Shown: in pieces, positions 12,067 through 22,529 of the stretch
How positions within the stretch are numbered: the stretch's first letter is position 1
Layout: every line of letters begins with the position of its first letter
From: Heterobilharzia americana
Taxonomy: Eukaryota > Platyhelminthes > Trematoda > Strigeidida > Schistosomatidae
Reading direction: 5' to 3'
NCBI GenBank assembly: GCA_944470555.2
Contig: OX104134.1
Span: forward strand, 69,868,678-69,932,677
DNA length: 64,000 nucleotides
Position numbers and translations under genes: made by a program
Notes under the pieces: model-generated
What the model was told of the DNA's origin: nothing
The model's database searches: none
Seen by the model: only the letters and a program-made list of their open reading frames with translations

Positions 12067-12433
12067 AGACGGGCTACTGAAGCCGTATGTTCCACTAGGA
12101 ACCCAAGGGACTAATAATATAATAATTATAATTATGTCCAATACAATTAGGTGGAGAGAGATTGAATACTGAATCTCTGTTCATTGCTTCAACACGTAAC
12201 ACACCTAATAGAAATGATGCAACACCTATGCAAAAGATATCGAAAATTTTACTGCCAATAAAAACGAGTAATATGAGGTGACAGGAATATAAACAGGAAA
12301 TGTCGAAAGTAGTGTGATTACGTTATTATGATTATGAGCAATAATCTATGCTAGAAATGTCACCAAGTAAATAATACTCCATCACTGTGTTGTAAGTCTA
12401 ATATGCGATGAAATTCTACCAAAGTGCCCTCCC

Positions 12434-12789
12434 CTGGTTAACTAGTTCACTGGTTACTAGTCAGTCCTTAACCGGGATAAAGAGGGAAGGTTGGATACAT
12501 AGGACTAGCAACCCTACCCCGTAAAACCAATCCAACCGCCAAAAAAAAACTTCAAAGCATACACGAAATATAAAAATAAAAATCAACTTATTCCTCGCCG
12601 GAATCGGAGAAGCAAAATGACACCGGTTGGTGAAAGCCTTCGGGAAGCCAGTTGGCCGATCTATCTTCTCTACTCTCGATCAAAACGAAAGTAAGGATGG
12701 GGACATGGAATGTCTGCATCATGTATGCACCTACCAAGGCTGCGCAGATTGCCAAAGAGATGAGGAGGTATGGCATGGAAGTGCTTTGA
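12434..12789 (+). mobile_element. 3'-truncated LINE-A fragment in spacer 1
   Basis: The first ~355 bp of LINE-A, from ctggttaactag through the endonuclease start (GTWNV codons), match 4985-5340 and 15712-16065. They stop abruptly after ggcatggaagtgct, where unrelated AT-rich sequence begins. The leader is out of frame (three A residues). Ending on the 3' side while keeping the exact 5' end points to breakage or recombination after insertion, not to ordinary 5' truncation. Confidence 0.85.
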
Positions 12790-13762
12790 GATTTTTATGC
12801 ATGTTACATATTTCGGATAATCAATTTATAATTTGCAAGGTAACTATTTCCACTGGATATCAAATCCAGTGGGTTTGGTCAGTACGTTACAAACAAGCTA
12901 AATTCAACGACACATCACTCTGTATGCAGTTCGAAGAGCCCTATTGAAGACGGGTGAACATTCGTATTCACAAACAATTGGACCATCAAAAATATTTCAA
13001 CAATTTTCGATACGAAAGTCATTTGAACTGGTGAGCCATCATAACAGAATGAAGTTTGGATAGTCTGCTCTGTGAACAACCTCCATAAATATGAATGCAC
13101 CAGGAATTTTCAGGAGGGCAGACCGCCGTAGTGAAAACTACATAGCGTGTCGTTTACACCGAAGATGCGATATCAAACTAACCAAAAAGGAAATCTCATA
13201 ATTCAAGCTGTCATCATAAATTTACATTAATAAATCATCCGGAGAAACAATGGAACACTCAACCTGAAACTGAAAATTTTGTTATTAGTGAACATAACAA
13301 CCTGCAGAATCAGTGTGGTGCATCAACTACAGAGGGATAAGTATTCATGAACTTCTGTCAATCTGTAACACATACCCAAAAGTTCCTAGTTCATTTACGG
13401 ATGGATGAGGTAATCAACATACACTTCATGGAAGTTCGAAACCACAAAAGAAACAGTTTTGAAATAGCTAGTGCATAAACACTGTACACTAAAAGCTGAT
13501 AGACAAAAAACAATTTTCTCCGAAAATTTTTATTAATCATACAATAAAAAAATATACCGGGTCAAGTAACTTGAAAATGAAACCTGCAGTTTTTATTTTT
13601 CATAATCTCTACATCAAATTGTCATTTTAAAAAATAATATAAATCATGGGACTTTCATCACACAAAGGACAAAAAAGAAACTGAAGAGTATAACGTGTTA
13701 TAAGAAACCGTGATCATGTTTTTTATCGCCGCTGGAGTCAATTCACTACACACAGGGCTGTT

Positions 13763-13981
13763 TTACTCAGAAGTACAAGTACTGGAATTAGAATTTGAGT
13801 TGTCAGATAAAGTTGTAGGCCTTTCAGGCAAAAGGATATGTAAATAGGGATGAGTGATATTTACAGCACTCATGGCTGACAAATCAGTATAGATTGTCGC
13901 ATAAGTTTGATGGAACAACAGGCCATCACCGGACACTCTACGACAATCAACAAGGATCGAACCAGCTAACGGATATAGCAA
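13763..13981 (-). CDS. Open frame in spacer 1, product not recognised
   Basis: The minus-strand frame reads FRILLYPLAGSILVDCRRVS, VSGDGLLFHQTYATIY, then HPYLHILLPERPTTL and a Ser/Asn-rich tail before its stop. Composition is more protein-like than most chance frames here, and the frame is unchanged in the second unit (20581-20799). An overlapping region on the plus strand (14003-14257) is also open, so at most one is likely real. No domain is recognised. It may be a captured terminal exon, or chance. Confidence 0.25.
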   Translation of the reverse strand: MLYPLAGSILVDCRRVSGDGLLFHQTYATIYTDLSAMSAVNITHPYLHILLPERPTTLSDNSNSNSSTCTSE

Positions 13982-15195
13982 TATACGGAAGGCCGTAGCT
14001 GGATGTTCTGGAGTCTTGATATCGATCTGTACATCAAAAAGAACAGAGTAAAAGAAAAAGTAACTGATATCACAAACACATATTACACCGAAAATGTATT
14101 CTTACAACTAGCCGACAGTTTAAGTTTCCACAAGATTGAAACTGACGACAACCTAGTAACCGATCACAGCTCTCTCTATGAGGTTAGCAAAGAGGCCTTA
14201 GACTTAATTTCAATCATCACTTCCTGTCAACGAAAACTGATAGTTAAAGTCATTTGACCATACATTTTTCTCAGACCATTTCCTGAAGTTAACAACTACA
14301 GGATAAACTTTACGGCCATATCTCACCTAAAGGTGGTGAATAAAAAATTAATTCACTGCAGTTTGGATGAGTCCTAACAGAAGTTGCAAATTTCGCCAGA
14401 AAGGGTTAAACGTTTATATAGAGTGATTGCAACGCTAGACTACGCTGAAGCGCATCTTAGAAGGATCTTCGGAACACCATATTATAGTCAGGCTTCTAGT
14501 GATGGCGGTCTACAATTTGCTAGAGGAACTGCGACTCATCGGCAAAAGTATTTGACCTCTAACCAGTGGGTCACGAGGTCGAACACAGTTCCATACACAG
14601 GTGAGACAGTCAAGTAGTATTATCAGTCTTCACACAAAAGGTATGGATCATTGTTAAGTGCATGAGTATGCACCACAGCTTTATTCAGGTTTGGGCGAAC
14701 GCAAACAAACAATTGTTGCAGTACTACAATTGTCACTCTTTTCGGAGTAATTACATCGACTTCGATCAGACAGACACCCGTAGGACCACGCATGGAGGTG
14801 CACAAATTCAAGTTGACAAACTTTACACCAGAATGCAAAGAACAAGTGAACAGTAAGCATTACATCAGGCCACACATTCAGATTCCTGCTTAAGCCCTTT
14901 AGAAAACTGCATCTTGTAAGTGGCTTAAACTATAACCATATGCTGTCCTGTGGAATCAGAGGTATCTACGGTCATGTCCATGATTATATATTCATAACTA
15001 AAGTAAACAGGAACATGTGACATCAGGCATCCCTGGCAAGCACAACTAGTTGTTACTTATTCTGATGACAACACTCTATAGACCTTACACGCTACATCAG
15101 TCTCAATAGGAAGCTTTAATTAGCAATACACAGTTGTTTGTTACTCCCTATTCTGCCAAAGACTCACAGTACGTCAGCCGAATCCCTGGCCGGAG

Positions 15196-15504
15196 GTGAA
15201 AAAATGTGGCAAGTGTTTGATACCGGTCGGGCATGCCCACGTTCGAACACCTGTCGAAGATTTAATCCGTATACCTTCATCTACGTTTGATATCTGCATT
15301 GTTTTTCCTGGGTTCCCTGTTTTTCAATCCCACTTTTCCGATAAATATGGCCTCCATGAACTAGCAGAGGATGTTAGTCCGAGTAATCCCCTGAGATCGT
15401 CACACCAAAATGTACTTCTTCCTTTTGTAGAAACTCAAGTAAACGGTGATCTACACCAGCTTGATAAGACTACCTCGGATTCTTACACACTGGCTAGTAT
15501 CTAG
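15196..15504 (+). CDS. 102-codon frame before LINE-A copy 2, product not recognised
   Basis: The frame runs through KKCGKCLIPVGHAHVRTPVE, FDICIVFPGFPVFQSHFSDK and YGLHELAEDVSPSNPLRS to QVNGDLHQLDKTTSDSYTL and a TAG stop about 205 bp before LINE-A. The region is more GC-rich than the surrounding spacer. The last ~22 codons also occur at the left array edge (4714-4777), there preceded by a splice-acceptor-like tract, with one synonymous change. This fits a terminal exon of a host gene caught in the duplication. No domain was recognised and the start is undecided; an exon start inside the frame is possible. Confidence 0.35.
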   Translation: MKKCGKCLIPVGHAHVRTPVEDLIRIPSSTFDICIVFPGFPVFQSHFSDKYGLHELAEDVSPSNPLRSSHQNVLLPFVETQVNGDLHQLDKTTSDSYTLASI

Positions 15505-15711
15505 CTATAGTTATGAAATGGTCGTTGAAAACGAAAAGGATAGGCAGACTAAAGTATCTTAGCCATAGCTGTAGCAGTAACATTTCTCACCTGCAGTGAA
15601 ATCACAGAGTGAGCAATGTTGTAGTTATACGTAGAGTGCCATATAAGTGAGGTAAGTCAGTCGATGCGGTTTGTAACTGAAATGCTTTGTCCACAACCAG
15701 ATATTATCTAC

Positions 15712-18700
15712 CTGGTTAACTAGTTCACTGGTTACTAGTCAGTCCTTAACCGGGATAAAGAGGGAAGGTTGGATACATAGGACTAGCAACCCTACCCCGT
15801 AAAACCAATCCAACCGCCAAAAAAAAACTTCAAAGCATACACGAAATATAAAAATAAAAATCAACTTATTCCTCGCCGGAATCGGAGAAGCAAAATGACA
15901 CCGGTTGGTGAAAGCCTTCGGGAAGCCAGTTGGCCGATCTATCTTCTCTACTCTCGATCAAAACGAAAGTAAGGATGGGGACATGGAATGTCTGCATCAT
16001 GTATGCACCTACCAAGGCTGCGCAGATTGCCAAAGAGATGAGGAGATATAGCATGCAGGTGCTAGGAATCTGTGAAAGCAGATGGAATGTAAGTGGACTC
16101 TCCAAACTGTCAACTGGAGAGTCAATAATCTACTCCGACATTGTGACCAAGACGACAACCACGGACAAGCACACTGAGTTTTGGAGTGGCTATCATGATG
16201 TCCTCAACAGCATCAAAGGCTCTCATGCAGTGGGAACCATCACAGCAAGATTCAACTCCAAAAGAAGAAAAGTTACAATCATTCAATGCTACGTTACGCT
16301 ATGCACCTACAAATAATGCGGATGAAGAGAAGGAGGAATTCTATACACAACTGCAATCAGTACTAGACAAGACTCCAGTTGGCGACATCAAAATCCTAAT
16401 GGTTGGGGTGACATGAATGCCAAACTCGGAGTGGACAACACAGGAAGAGAACCAACCGGTGAAATGAATGAGAACGGAGAACTGTTTGCAGATTTCTGTG
16501 CATTCAACTTTTTGGTGATTGGAGGCACTGTGTACAAACACAAGGATATTCACAAGGCAGCGACATGGACTTCACCAGATGGACACATTAAAAATCAGAT
16601 CGACTTCATCTCAATCTCAAGAAAGTGGAGACGTAGCCTACTAGACACAAGATCAGACCAAGAAGAGGAGCAGATGTAGGTTCACACCACTCACTATCCA
16701 GTACAAGGAACCTTCCAAATCAAGTGGAAAGCCTTCAAAGAAGTTGGTGGTAGACCACAGTTCAACTTCCACATCCAGAAACAGAAGGACAGAACTACAA
16801 AAGACATCTTCACATCAGTCACCCATCAGGACAAAATCGGAGACATTGAGCAACATCCCTGAAAAATCGTGCGTGGAAGAACACTGGAACTCTTTGAAAG
16901 CTATGTGGATAGGAACCTGCATAACCGTAATAGGAAGGAAGAGGAAACAAGACAAGGAATGGATCTCGGTGGACACATGGAAGCTGATAGCTGAGGGTGA
17001 GGAAGATGGCGAAGCAGAAGATGAACCAGTGCAAGGATGCACAACGAAAAGAAGAACTGAGTACAACGTAAAAACGATTGGACAAAGAAGTGAAGAAGAG
17101 TGTGCGCAAAGACAAAACACACTTACCTCTACGACACATTGACAAGTGAGGCAGAACAGGCTGCTGGTAGGAGAGACCTGACAACACTATATCAAATAAC
17201 CAGGTTACTATCCGGGAAGAGATCAACGCAGACGAAACCAATGAAAGATAATGAAGGAAACCTAGTTACTGAAGAGGAGAAACAAAAGAAACAATGGGCT
17301 GACCACTTCAAAAAACTGTTGAATCGACCACCACCGCCAACTGGAACTCGTCCAGAAATATCACCAGCAACGGCAGAACTACCAGTGAACACATGCCCTC
17401 CGACAAAAGCAGAAGTCATGAATGCTATAAAACTGCCTAAATCTGGGAAAGCAGAGGGACCAGATGGAATTCTTCCAGAAGCACTGAAAACAGACGCAGA
17501 GACAACAGTGGACATGCTCACACCACTACCGCAGAAGGTCCGAAAGGAAGGATACTTTTCGATTGGAAGAAGGGCTACCTTGTGAAACGCCCAAAGAAGG
17601 GAGACCTACACCTTTGCAAAAACTAGGGAGGAATCATGCTGCTGTCCACCTCAAGCAAAATATTATGCCGCATTATCCTGGAGCGACTAAAGGATGCGCT
17701 GCATTCAAAATTACGACCGGAACAGACCGGCTGGCTTCAGGAAGAAAAAATCATGTGCACATCAAATTGCAACACTACGTATCATCATTGAACAGAGTAT
17801 AGAACGGCAGTCAACTCTCTACCTCAACTTTATCGACTTTGAAAAGGCCTTCGACCGAGAAGTAATTTGGCAGTTGCTTCAACACTACGAAGTGCCACAA
17901 ATCTTTATCAACCTCATTCAACAGCTATATGAAGACACCACATGCCAGGTGATCCACAATGGGAAGCTCAGTGACGCCTTTGAAGTGAAGACAGGAGTAA
18001 GACAAGGTTGCCTACTATCACCCATGATCTTCCTGATTATGATGGACTGGATCATGCAGCAAACCGTGAGGAGCGAGAAGATGGGGATACACTGGTTGGA
18101 CCGATGAAAAGAGCCTAGAAGATTTGGACTTCGCCGACGATGATTTATATCTGATGTATCGCCGCACAAACTCGAAGATCTGCAGGTGAAAACTAACAAG
18201 TTGACAGAAGAGGCAGCGAAAACGGGACTTCAAGTGAATGTAGAGAAGACAGATGTGATGAAGACACCCAACCAACAAAAACAAGCACCAATCACCATTA
18301 ACAGGAGAAACCTAAAGGAAGTAATCTCTTTCACCTGCCTACCTACCTAGACAGCATCGTTTCAACTACGTGCGGCACAGACCAGGATGTCAAAACCAGG
18401 AACGGAAAGGCAGCAAGACAGGCTTTCATTAACCTGGAACGAGTGTGGAGATCTACTGCACTCCACTCAGCGTATAGCGTGAACAAGTCAGTGCTTCCAT
18501 TTGATGGCTCAGAAACTTGACGCGTTACGAAAAGCTATTCCAACAAACTACAGACATTCATCAACAGCTGCCGCCTACGCTCACTCGATACTGAAGATCG
18601 GATGGCCAGAATAGTAAGAATAAGCAACAACGAACTCTAGCCAGGCAACGAACCAACCAAGAGCCTACAGCACAACAAATATGCAGAAAGAAGTGGAGAT

Positions 18701-18953
18701 GGATCGAGCATGCACTGAGACGACCATTCGGGGACATCACGCGCCAGAGCCTCGAGTGGAACCCAAAGGGGAACGACGAGTTGGGCGTCCGAGGGTGACA
18801 TGGAGATGGTGTGAGGAAGAAATGAGAGCTTCTGGGTTGTCGAGGAGCCAGGTCCAAAAGATTGCAGAGAACAGAGTGCAATAAAGACGGGCTACTGAAG
18901 CCGTATGTTCCACTAGGAACCCAAGGGACTAATAATATAATAATTATAATTAT
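15712..18953 (+). mobile_element. LINE-A copy 2 (complete length, frameshifted)
   Basis: The reference copy for this family, 3.24 kb. It has a 5' UTR of about 180 bp, endonuclease at 15975-16680, linker 16680-17150, reverse transcriptase 17150-18150, C-terminal zinc/WCEEEM region to 18884, and a short 3' UTR ending cccaagggactaataata plus a variable AT-rich tail. Both ends coincide with the edges seen in copy 1, so it is full length. It sits about 205 bp downstream of the 102-codon frame. Confidence 0.85.
15896..18884 (+). pseudogene. LINE-A copy 2 endonuclease-reverse transcriptase remains
   Basis: Endonuclease: GTWNVCIMYAPTKAAQ and LGICESRWNVSG (frame 15930-16316), a frame change near 16290, a second near 16412 inside the GD-x-N motif, then NENGELFADFCAFN and NQIDFISIS (16413-16679). 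RT: GKAEGPDGILPEALK (frame 17100-17585), then FRKKKSCAHQIATLRI, YLNFIDFEKAFD and GVRQGCLLSPMIF (17694-18107), with FADDD near 18130 in another frame. C-terminus: GRPRVTWRWCEEEM (18681-18884). The family role is target-primed reverse transcription; this copy has at least five breaks and is inactive. Confidence 0.8.
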
Positions 18954-19251
18954 GTCCAATACAATTAGGTGGAGAGAGATTGAATACTGAATCTCTGTTC
19001 ATTGCTTCAACACGTAACACACCTAATAGAAATGATGCAACACCTATGCAAAAGATATCGAAAATTTTACTGCCAATAAAAACGAGTAATATGAGGTGAC
19101 AGGAATATAAACAGGAAATGTCGAAAGTAGTGTGATTACGTTATTATGATTATGAGCAATAATCTATGCTAGAAATGTCACCAAGTAAATAATACTCCAT
19201 CACTGTGTTGTAAGTCTAATATGCGATGAAATTCTACCAAAGTGCCCTCCC

Positions 19252-19607
19252 CTGGTTAACTAGTTCACTGGTTACTAGTCAGTCCTTAACCGGGATAAAG
19301 AGGGAAGGTTGGATACATAGGACTAGCAACCCTACCCCGTAAAACCAATCCAACCGCCAAAAAAAAACTTCAAAGCATACACGAAATATAAAAATAAAAA
19401 TCAACTTATTCCTCGCCGGAATCGGAGAAGCAAAATGACACCGGTTGGTGAAAGCCTTCGGGAAGCCAGTTGGCCGATCTATCTTCTCTACTCTCGATCA
19501 AAACGAAAGTAAGGATGGGGACATGGAATGTCTGCATCATGTATGCACCTACCAAGGCTGCGCAGATTGCCAAAGAGATGAGGAGGTATGGCATGGAAGT
19601 GCTTTGA
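19252..19607 (+). mobile_element. 3'-truncated LINE-A fragment in spacer 2
   Basis: Duplicate of the fragment at 12434-12789 with the same 3' break after ggcatggaagtgct. The break therefore existed before the tandem duplication. Confidence 0.85.
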
Positions 19608-20580
19608 GATTTTTATGCATGTTACATATTTCGGATAATCAATTTATAATTTGCAAGGTAACTATTTCCACTGGATATCAAATCCAGTGGGTTTGGTCAG
19701 TACGTTACAAACAAGCTAAATTCAACGACACATCACTCTGTATGCAGTTCGAAGAGCCCTATTGAAGACGGGTGAACATTCGTATTCACAAACAATTGGA
19801 CCATCAAAAATATTTCAACAATTTTCGATACGAAAGTCATTTGAACTGGTGAGCCATCATAACAGAATGAAGTTTGGATAGTCTGCTCTGTGAACAACCT
19901 CCATAAATATGAATGCACCAGGAATTTTCAGGAGGGCAGACCGCCGTAGTGAAAACTACATAGCGTGTCGTTTACACCGAAGATGCGATATCAAACTAAC
20001 CAAAAAGGAAATCTCATAATTCAAGCTGTCATCATAAATTTACATTAATAAATCATCCGGAGAAACAATGGAACACTCAACCTGAAACTGAAAATTTTGT
20101 TATTAGTGAACATAACAACCTGCAGAATCAGTGTGGTGCATCAACTACAGAGGGATAAGTATTCATGAACTTCTGTCAATCTGTAACACATACCCAAAAG
20201 TTCCTAGTTCATTTACGGATGGATGAGGTAATCAACATACACTTCATGGAAGTTCGAAACCACAAAAGAAACAGTTTTGAAATAGCTAGTGCATAAACAC
20301 TGTACACTAAAAGCTGATAGACAAAAAACAATTTTCTCCGAAAATTTTTATTAATCATACAATAAAAAAATATACCGGGTCAAGTAACTTGAAAATGAAA
20401 CCTGCAGTTTTTATTTTTCATAATCTCTACATCAAATTGTCATTTTAAAAAATAATATAAATCATGGGACTTTCATCACACAAAGGACAAAAAAGAAACT
20501 GAAGAGTATAACGTGTTATAAGAAACCGTGATCATGTTTTTTATCGCCACTGGAGTCAATTCACTACACACAGGGCTGTT

Positions 20581-20799
20581 TTACTCAGAAGTACAAGTAC
20601 TGGAATTAGAATTTGAGTTGTCAGATAAAGTTGTAGGCCTTTCAGGCAAAAGGATATGTAAATAGGGATGAGTGATATTTACAGCACTCATGGCTGACAA
20701 ATCAGTATAGATTGTCGCATAAGTTTGATGGAACAACAGGCCATCACCGGACACTCTACGACAATCAACAAGGATCGAACCAGCTAACGGATATAGCAA
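20581..20799 (-). CDS. Duplicate of spacer open frame, product not recognised
   Basis: Same translation as 13763-13981. Being unchanged says little about selection, because the whole unit is a recent duplicate. Confidence 0.22.
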   Translation of the reverse strand: MLYPLAGSILVDCRRVSGDGLLFHQTYATIYTDLSAMSAVNITHPYLHILLPERPTTLSDNSNSNSSTCTSE

Positions 20800-22013
20800 T
20801 ATACGGAAGGCCGTAGCTGGATGTTCTGGAGTCTTGATATCGATCTGTACATCAAAAAGAACAGAGTAAAAGAAAAAGTAACTGATATCACAAACACATA
20901 TTACACCGAAAATGTATTCTTACAACTAGCCGACAGTTTAAGTTTCCACAAGATTGAAACTGACGACAACCTAGTAACCGATCACAGCTCTCTCTATGAG
21001 GTTAGCAAAGAGGCCTTAGACTTAATTTCAATCATCACTTCCTGTCAACGAAAACTGATAGTTAAAGTCATTTGACCATACATTTTTCTCAGACCATTTC
21101 CTGAAGTTAACAACTACAGGATAAACTTTACGGCCATATCTCACCTAAAGGTGGTGAATAAAAAATTAATTCACTGCAGTTTGGATGAGTCCTAACAGAA
21201 GTTGCAAATTTCGCCAGAAAGGGTTAAACGTTTATATAGAGTGATTGCAACGCTAGACTACGCTGAAGCGCATCTTAGAAGGATCTTCGGAACACCATAT
21301 TATAGTCAGGCTTCTAGTGATGGCGGTCTACAATTTGCTAGAGGAACTGCGACTCATCGGCAAAAGTATTTGACCTCTAACCAGTGGGTCACGAGGTCGA
21401 ACACAGTTCCATACACAGGTGAGACAGTCAAGTAGTATTATCAGTCTTCACACAAAAGGTATGGATCATTGTTAAGTGCATGAGTATGCACCACAGCTTT
21501 ATTCAGGTTTGGGCGAACGCAAACAAACAATTGTTGCAGTACTACAATTGTCACTCTTTTCGGAGTAATTACATCGACTTCGATCAGACAGACACCCGTA
21601 GGACCACGCATGGAGGTGCACAAATTCAAGTTGACAAACTTTACACCAGAATGCAAAGAACAAGTGAACAGTAAGCATTACATCAGGCCACACATTCAGA
21701 TTCCTGCTTAAGCCCTTTAGAAAACTGCATCTTGTAAGTGGCTTAAACTATAACCATATGCTGTCCTGTGGAATCAGAGGTATCTACGGTCATGTCCATG
21801 ATTATATATTCATAACTAAAGTAAACAGGAACATGTGACATCAGGCATCCCTGGCAAGCACAACTAGTTGTTACTTATTCTGATGACAACACTCTATAGA
21901 CCTTACACGCTACATCAGTCTCAATAGGAAGCTTTAATTAGCAATACACAGTTGTTTGTTACTCCCTATTCTGCCAAAGACTCACAGTACGTCAGCCGAA
22001 TCCCTGGCCGGAG

Positions 22014-22322
22014 GTGAAAAAATGTGGCAAGTGTTTGATACCGGTCGGGCATGCCCACGTTCGAACACCTGTCGAAGATTTAATCCGTATACCTTCATCT
22101 ACGTTTGATATCTGCATTGTTTTTCCTGGGTTCCCTGTTTTTCAATCCCACTTTTCCGATAAATATGGCCTCCATGAACTAGCAGAGGATGTTAGTCCGA
22201 GTAATCCCCTGAGATCGTCACACCAAAATGTACTTCTTCCTTTTGTAGAAACTCAAGTAAACGGTGATCTACACCAGCTTGATAAGACTACCTCGGATTC
22301 TTACACACTGGCTAGTATCTAG
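22014..22322 (+). CDS. Duplicate of the 102-codon frame, product not recognised
   Basis: Same translation as 15196-15504, again about 205 bp upstream of a LINE-A 5' end. See that entry for the argument that it is a captured terminal exon. Confidence 0.33.
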   Translation: MKKCGKCLIPVGHAHVRTPVEDLIRIPSSTFDICIVFPGFPVFQSHFSDKYGLHELAEDVSPSNPLRSSHQNVLLPFVETQVNGDLHQLDKTTSDSYTLASI

Positions 22323-22529
22323 CTATAGTTATGAAATGGTCGTTGAAAACGAAAAGGATAGGCAGACTAAAGTATCTTAGCCATAGCTGTAGCAGTAACA
22401 TTTCTCACCTGCAGTGAAATCACAGAGTGAGCAATGTTGTAGTTATACGTAGAGTGCCATATAAGTGAGGTAAGTCAGTCGATGCGGTTTGTAACTGAAA
22501 TGCTTTGTCCACAACCAGATATTATCTAC

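Larger units (their letters stand above)
4985..12136 (+). mobile_element. LINE-A copy 1, split by an antisense LINE-B insertion
   Basis: Non-LTR retrotransposon with APE endonuclease and reverse transcriptase. The 5' UTR begins ctggttaactagttcactgg. The element runs to about 5583, is broken by 3.9 kb of foreign sequence, resumes at about 9495 and ends after cccaagggactaataata with an AT-rich microsatellite-like tail near 12136. The 5' frame (5168-5584) keeps MTPVGEKPSGSQL joined to GTWNVCIMYAPTK because it has four A residues at 5184-5187, where the other copies have three. The rest is frameshifted as in copy 2. The clade (CR1-like, RTE-like or other) cannot be settled by eye. Confidence 0.85.
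12137..15711. repeat. Array spacer, unit 1
   Basis: Identical to 18954-22529 except for isolated bases (for example cgccgctgg near 13730 against cgccactgg near 20548). It contains a 5'-only LINE-A piece (12434-12789), ~2.4 kb of AT-rich unmatched sequence with two opposed frames of unknown status (13763-13981 minus and 14003-14257 plus), and the 102-codon frame at 15196-15504. The 350 bp before the next LINE-A look like a 3' UTR. I recognise no RNA gene. Confidence 0.8.
18954..22529. repeat. Array spacer, unit 2
   Basis: The second copy of the spacer described at 12137-15711, offset by 6818 bp and nearly identical. It repeats the truncated LINE-A (19252-19607), the minus-strand frame (20581-20799) and the 102-codon plus-strand frame (22014-22322). 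Confidence 0.85.

Noticed and set aside
14003..14257. 84-codon plus-strand frame in the array spacer
   Set aside because: It abuts an equally plausible minus-strand frame, has no splice or promoter support, and its duplication comes with the unit. Coding status undecidable.
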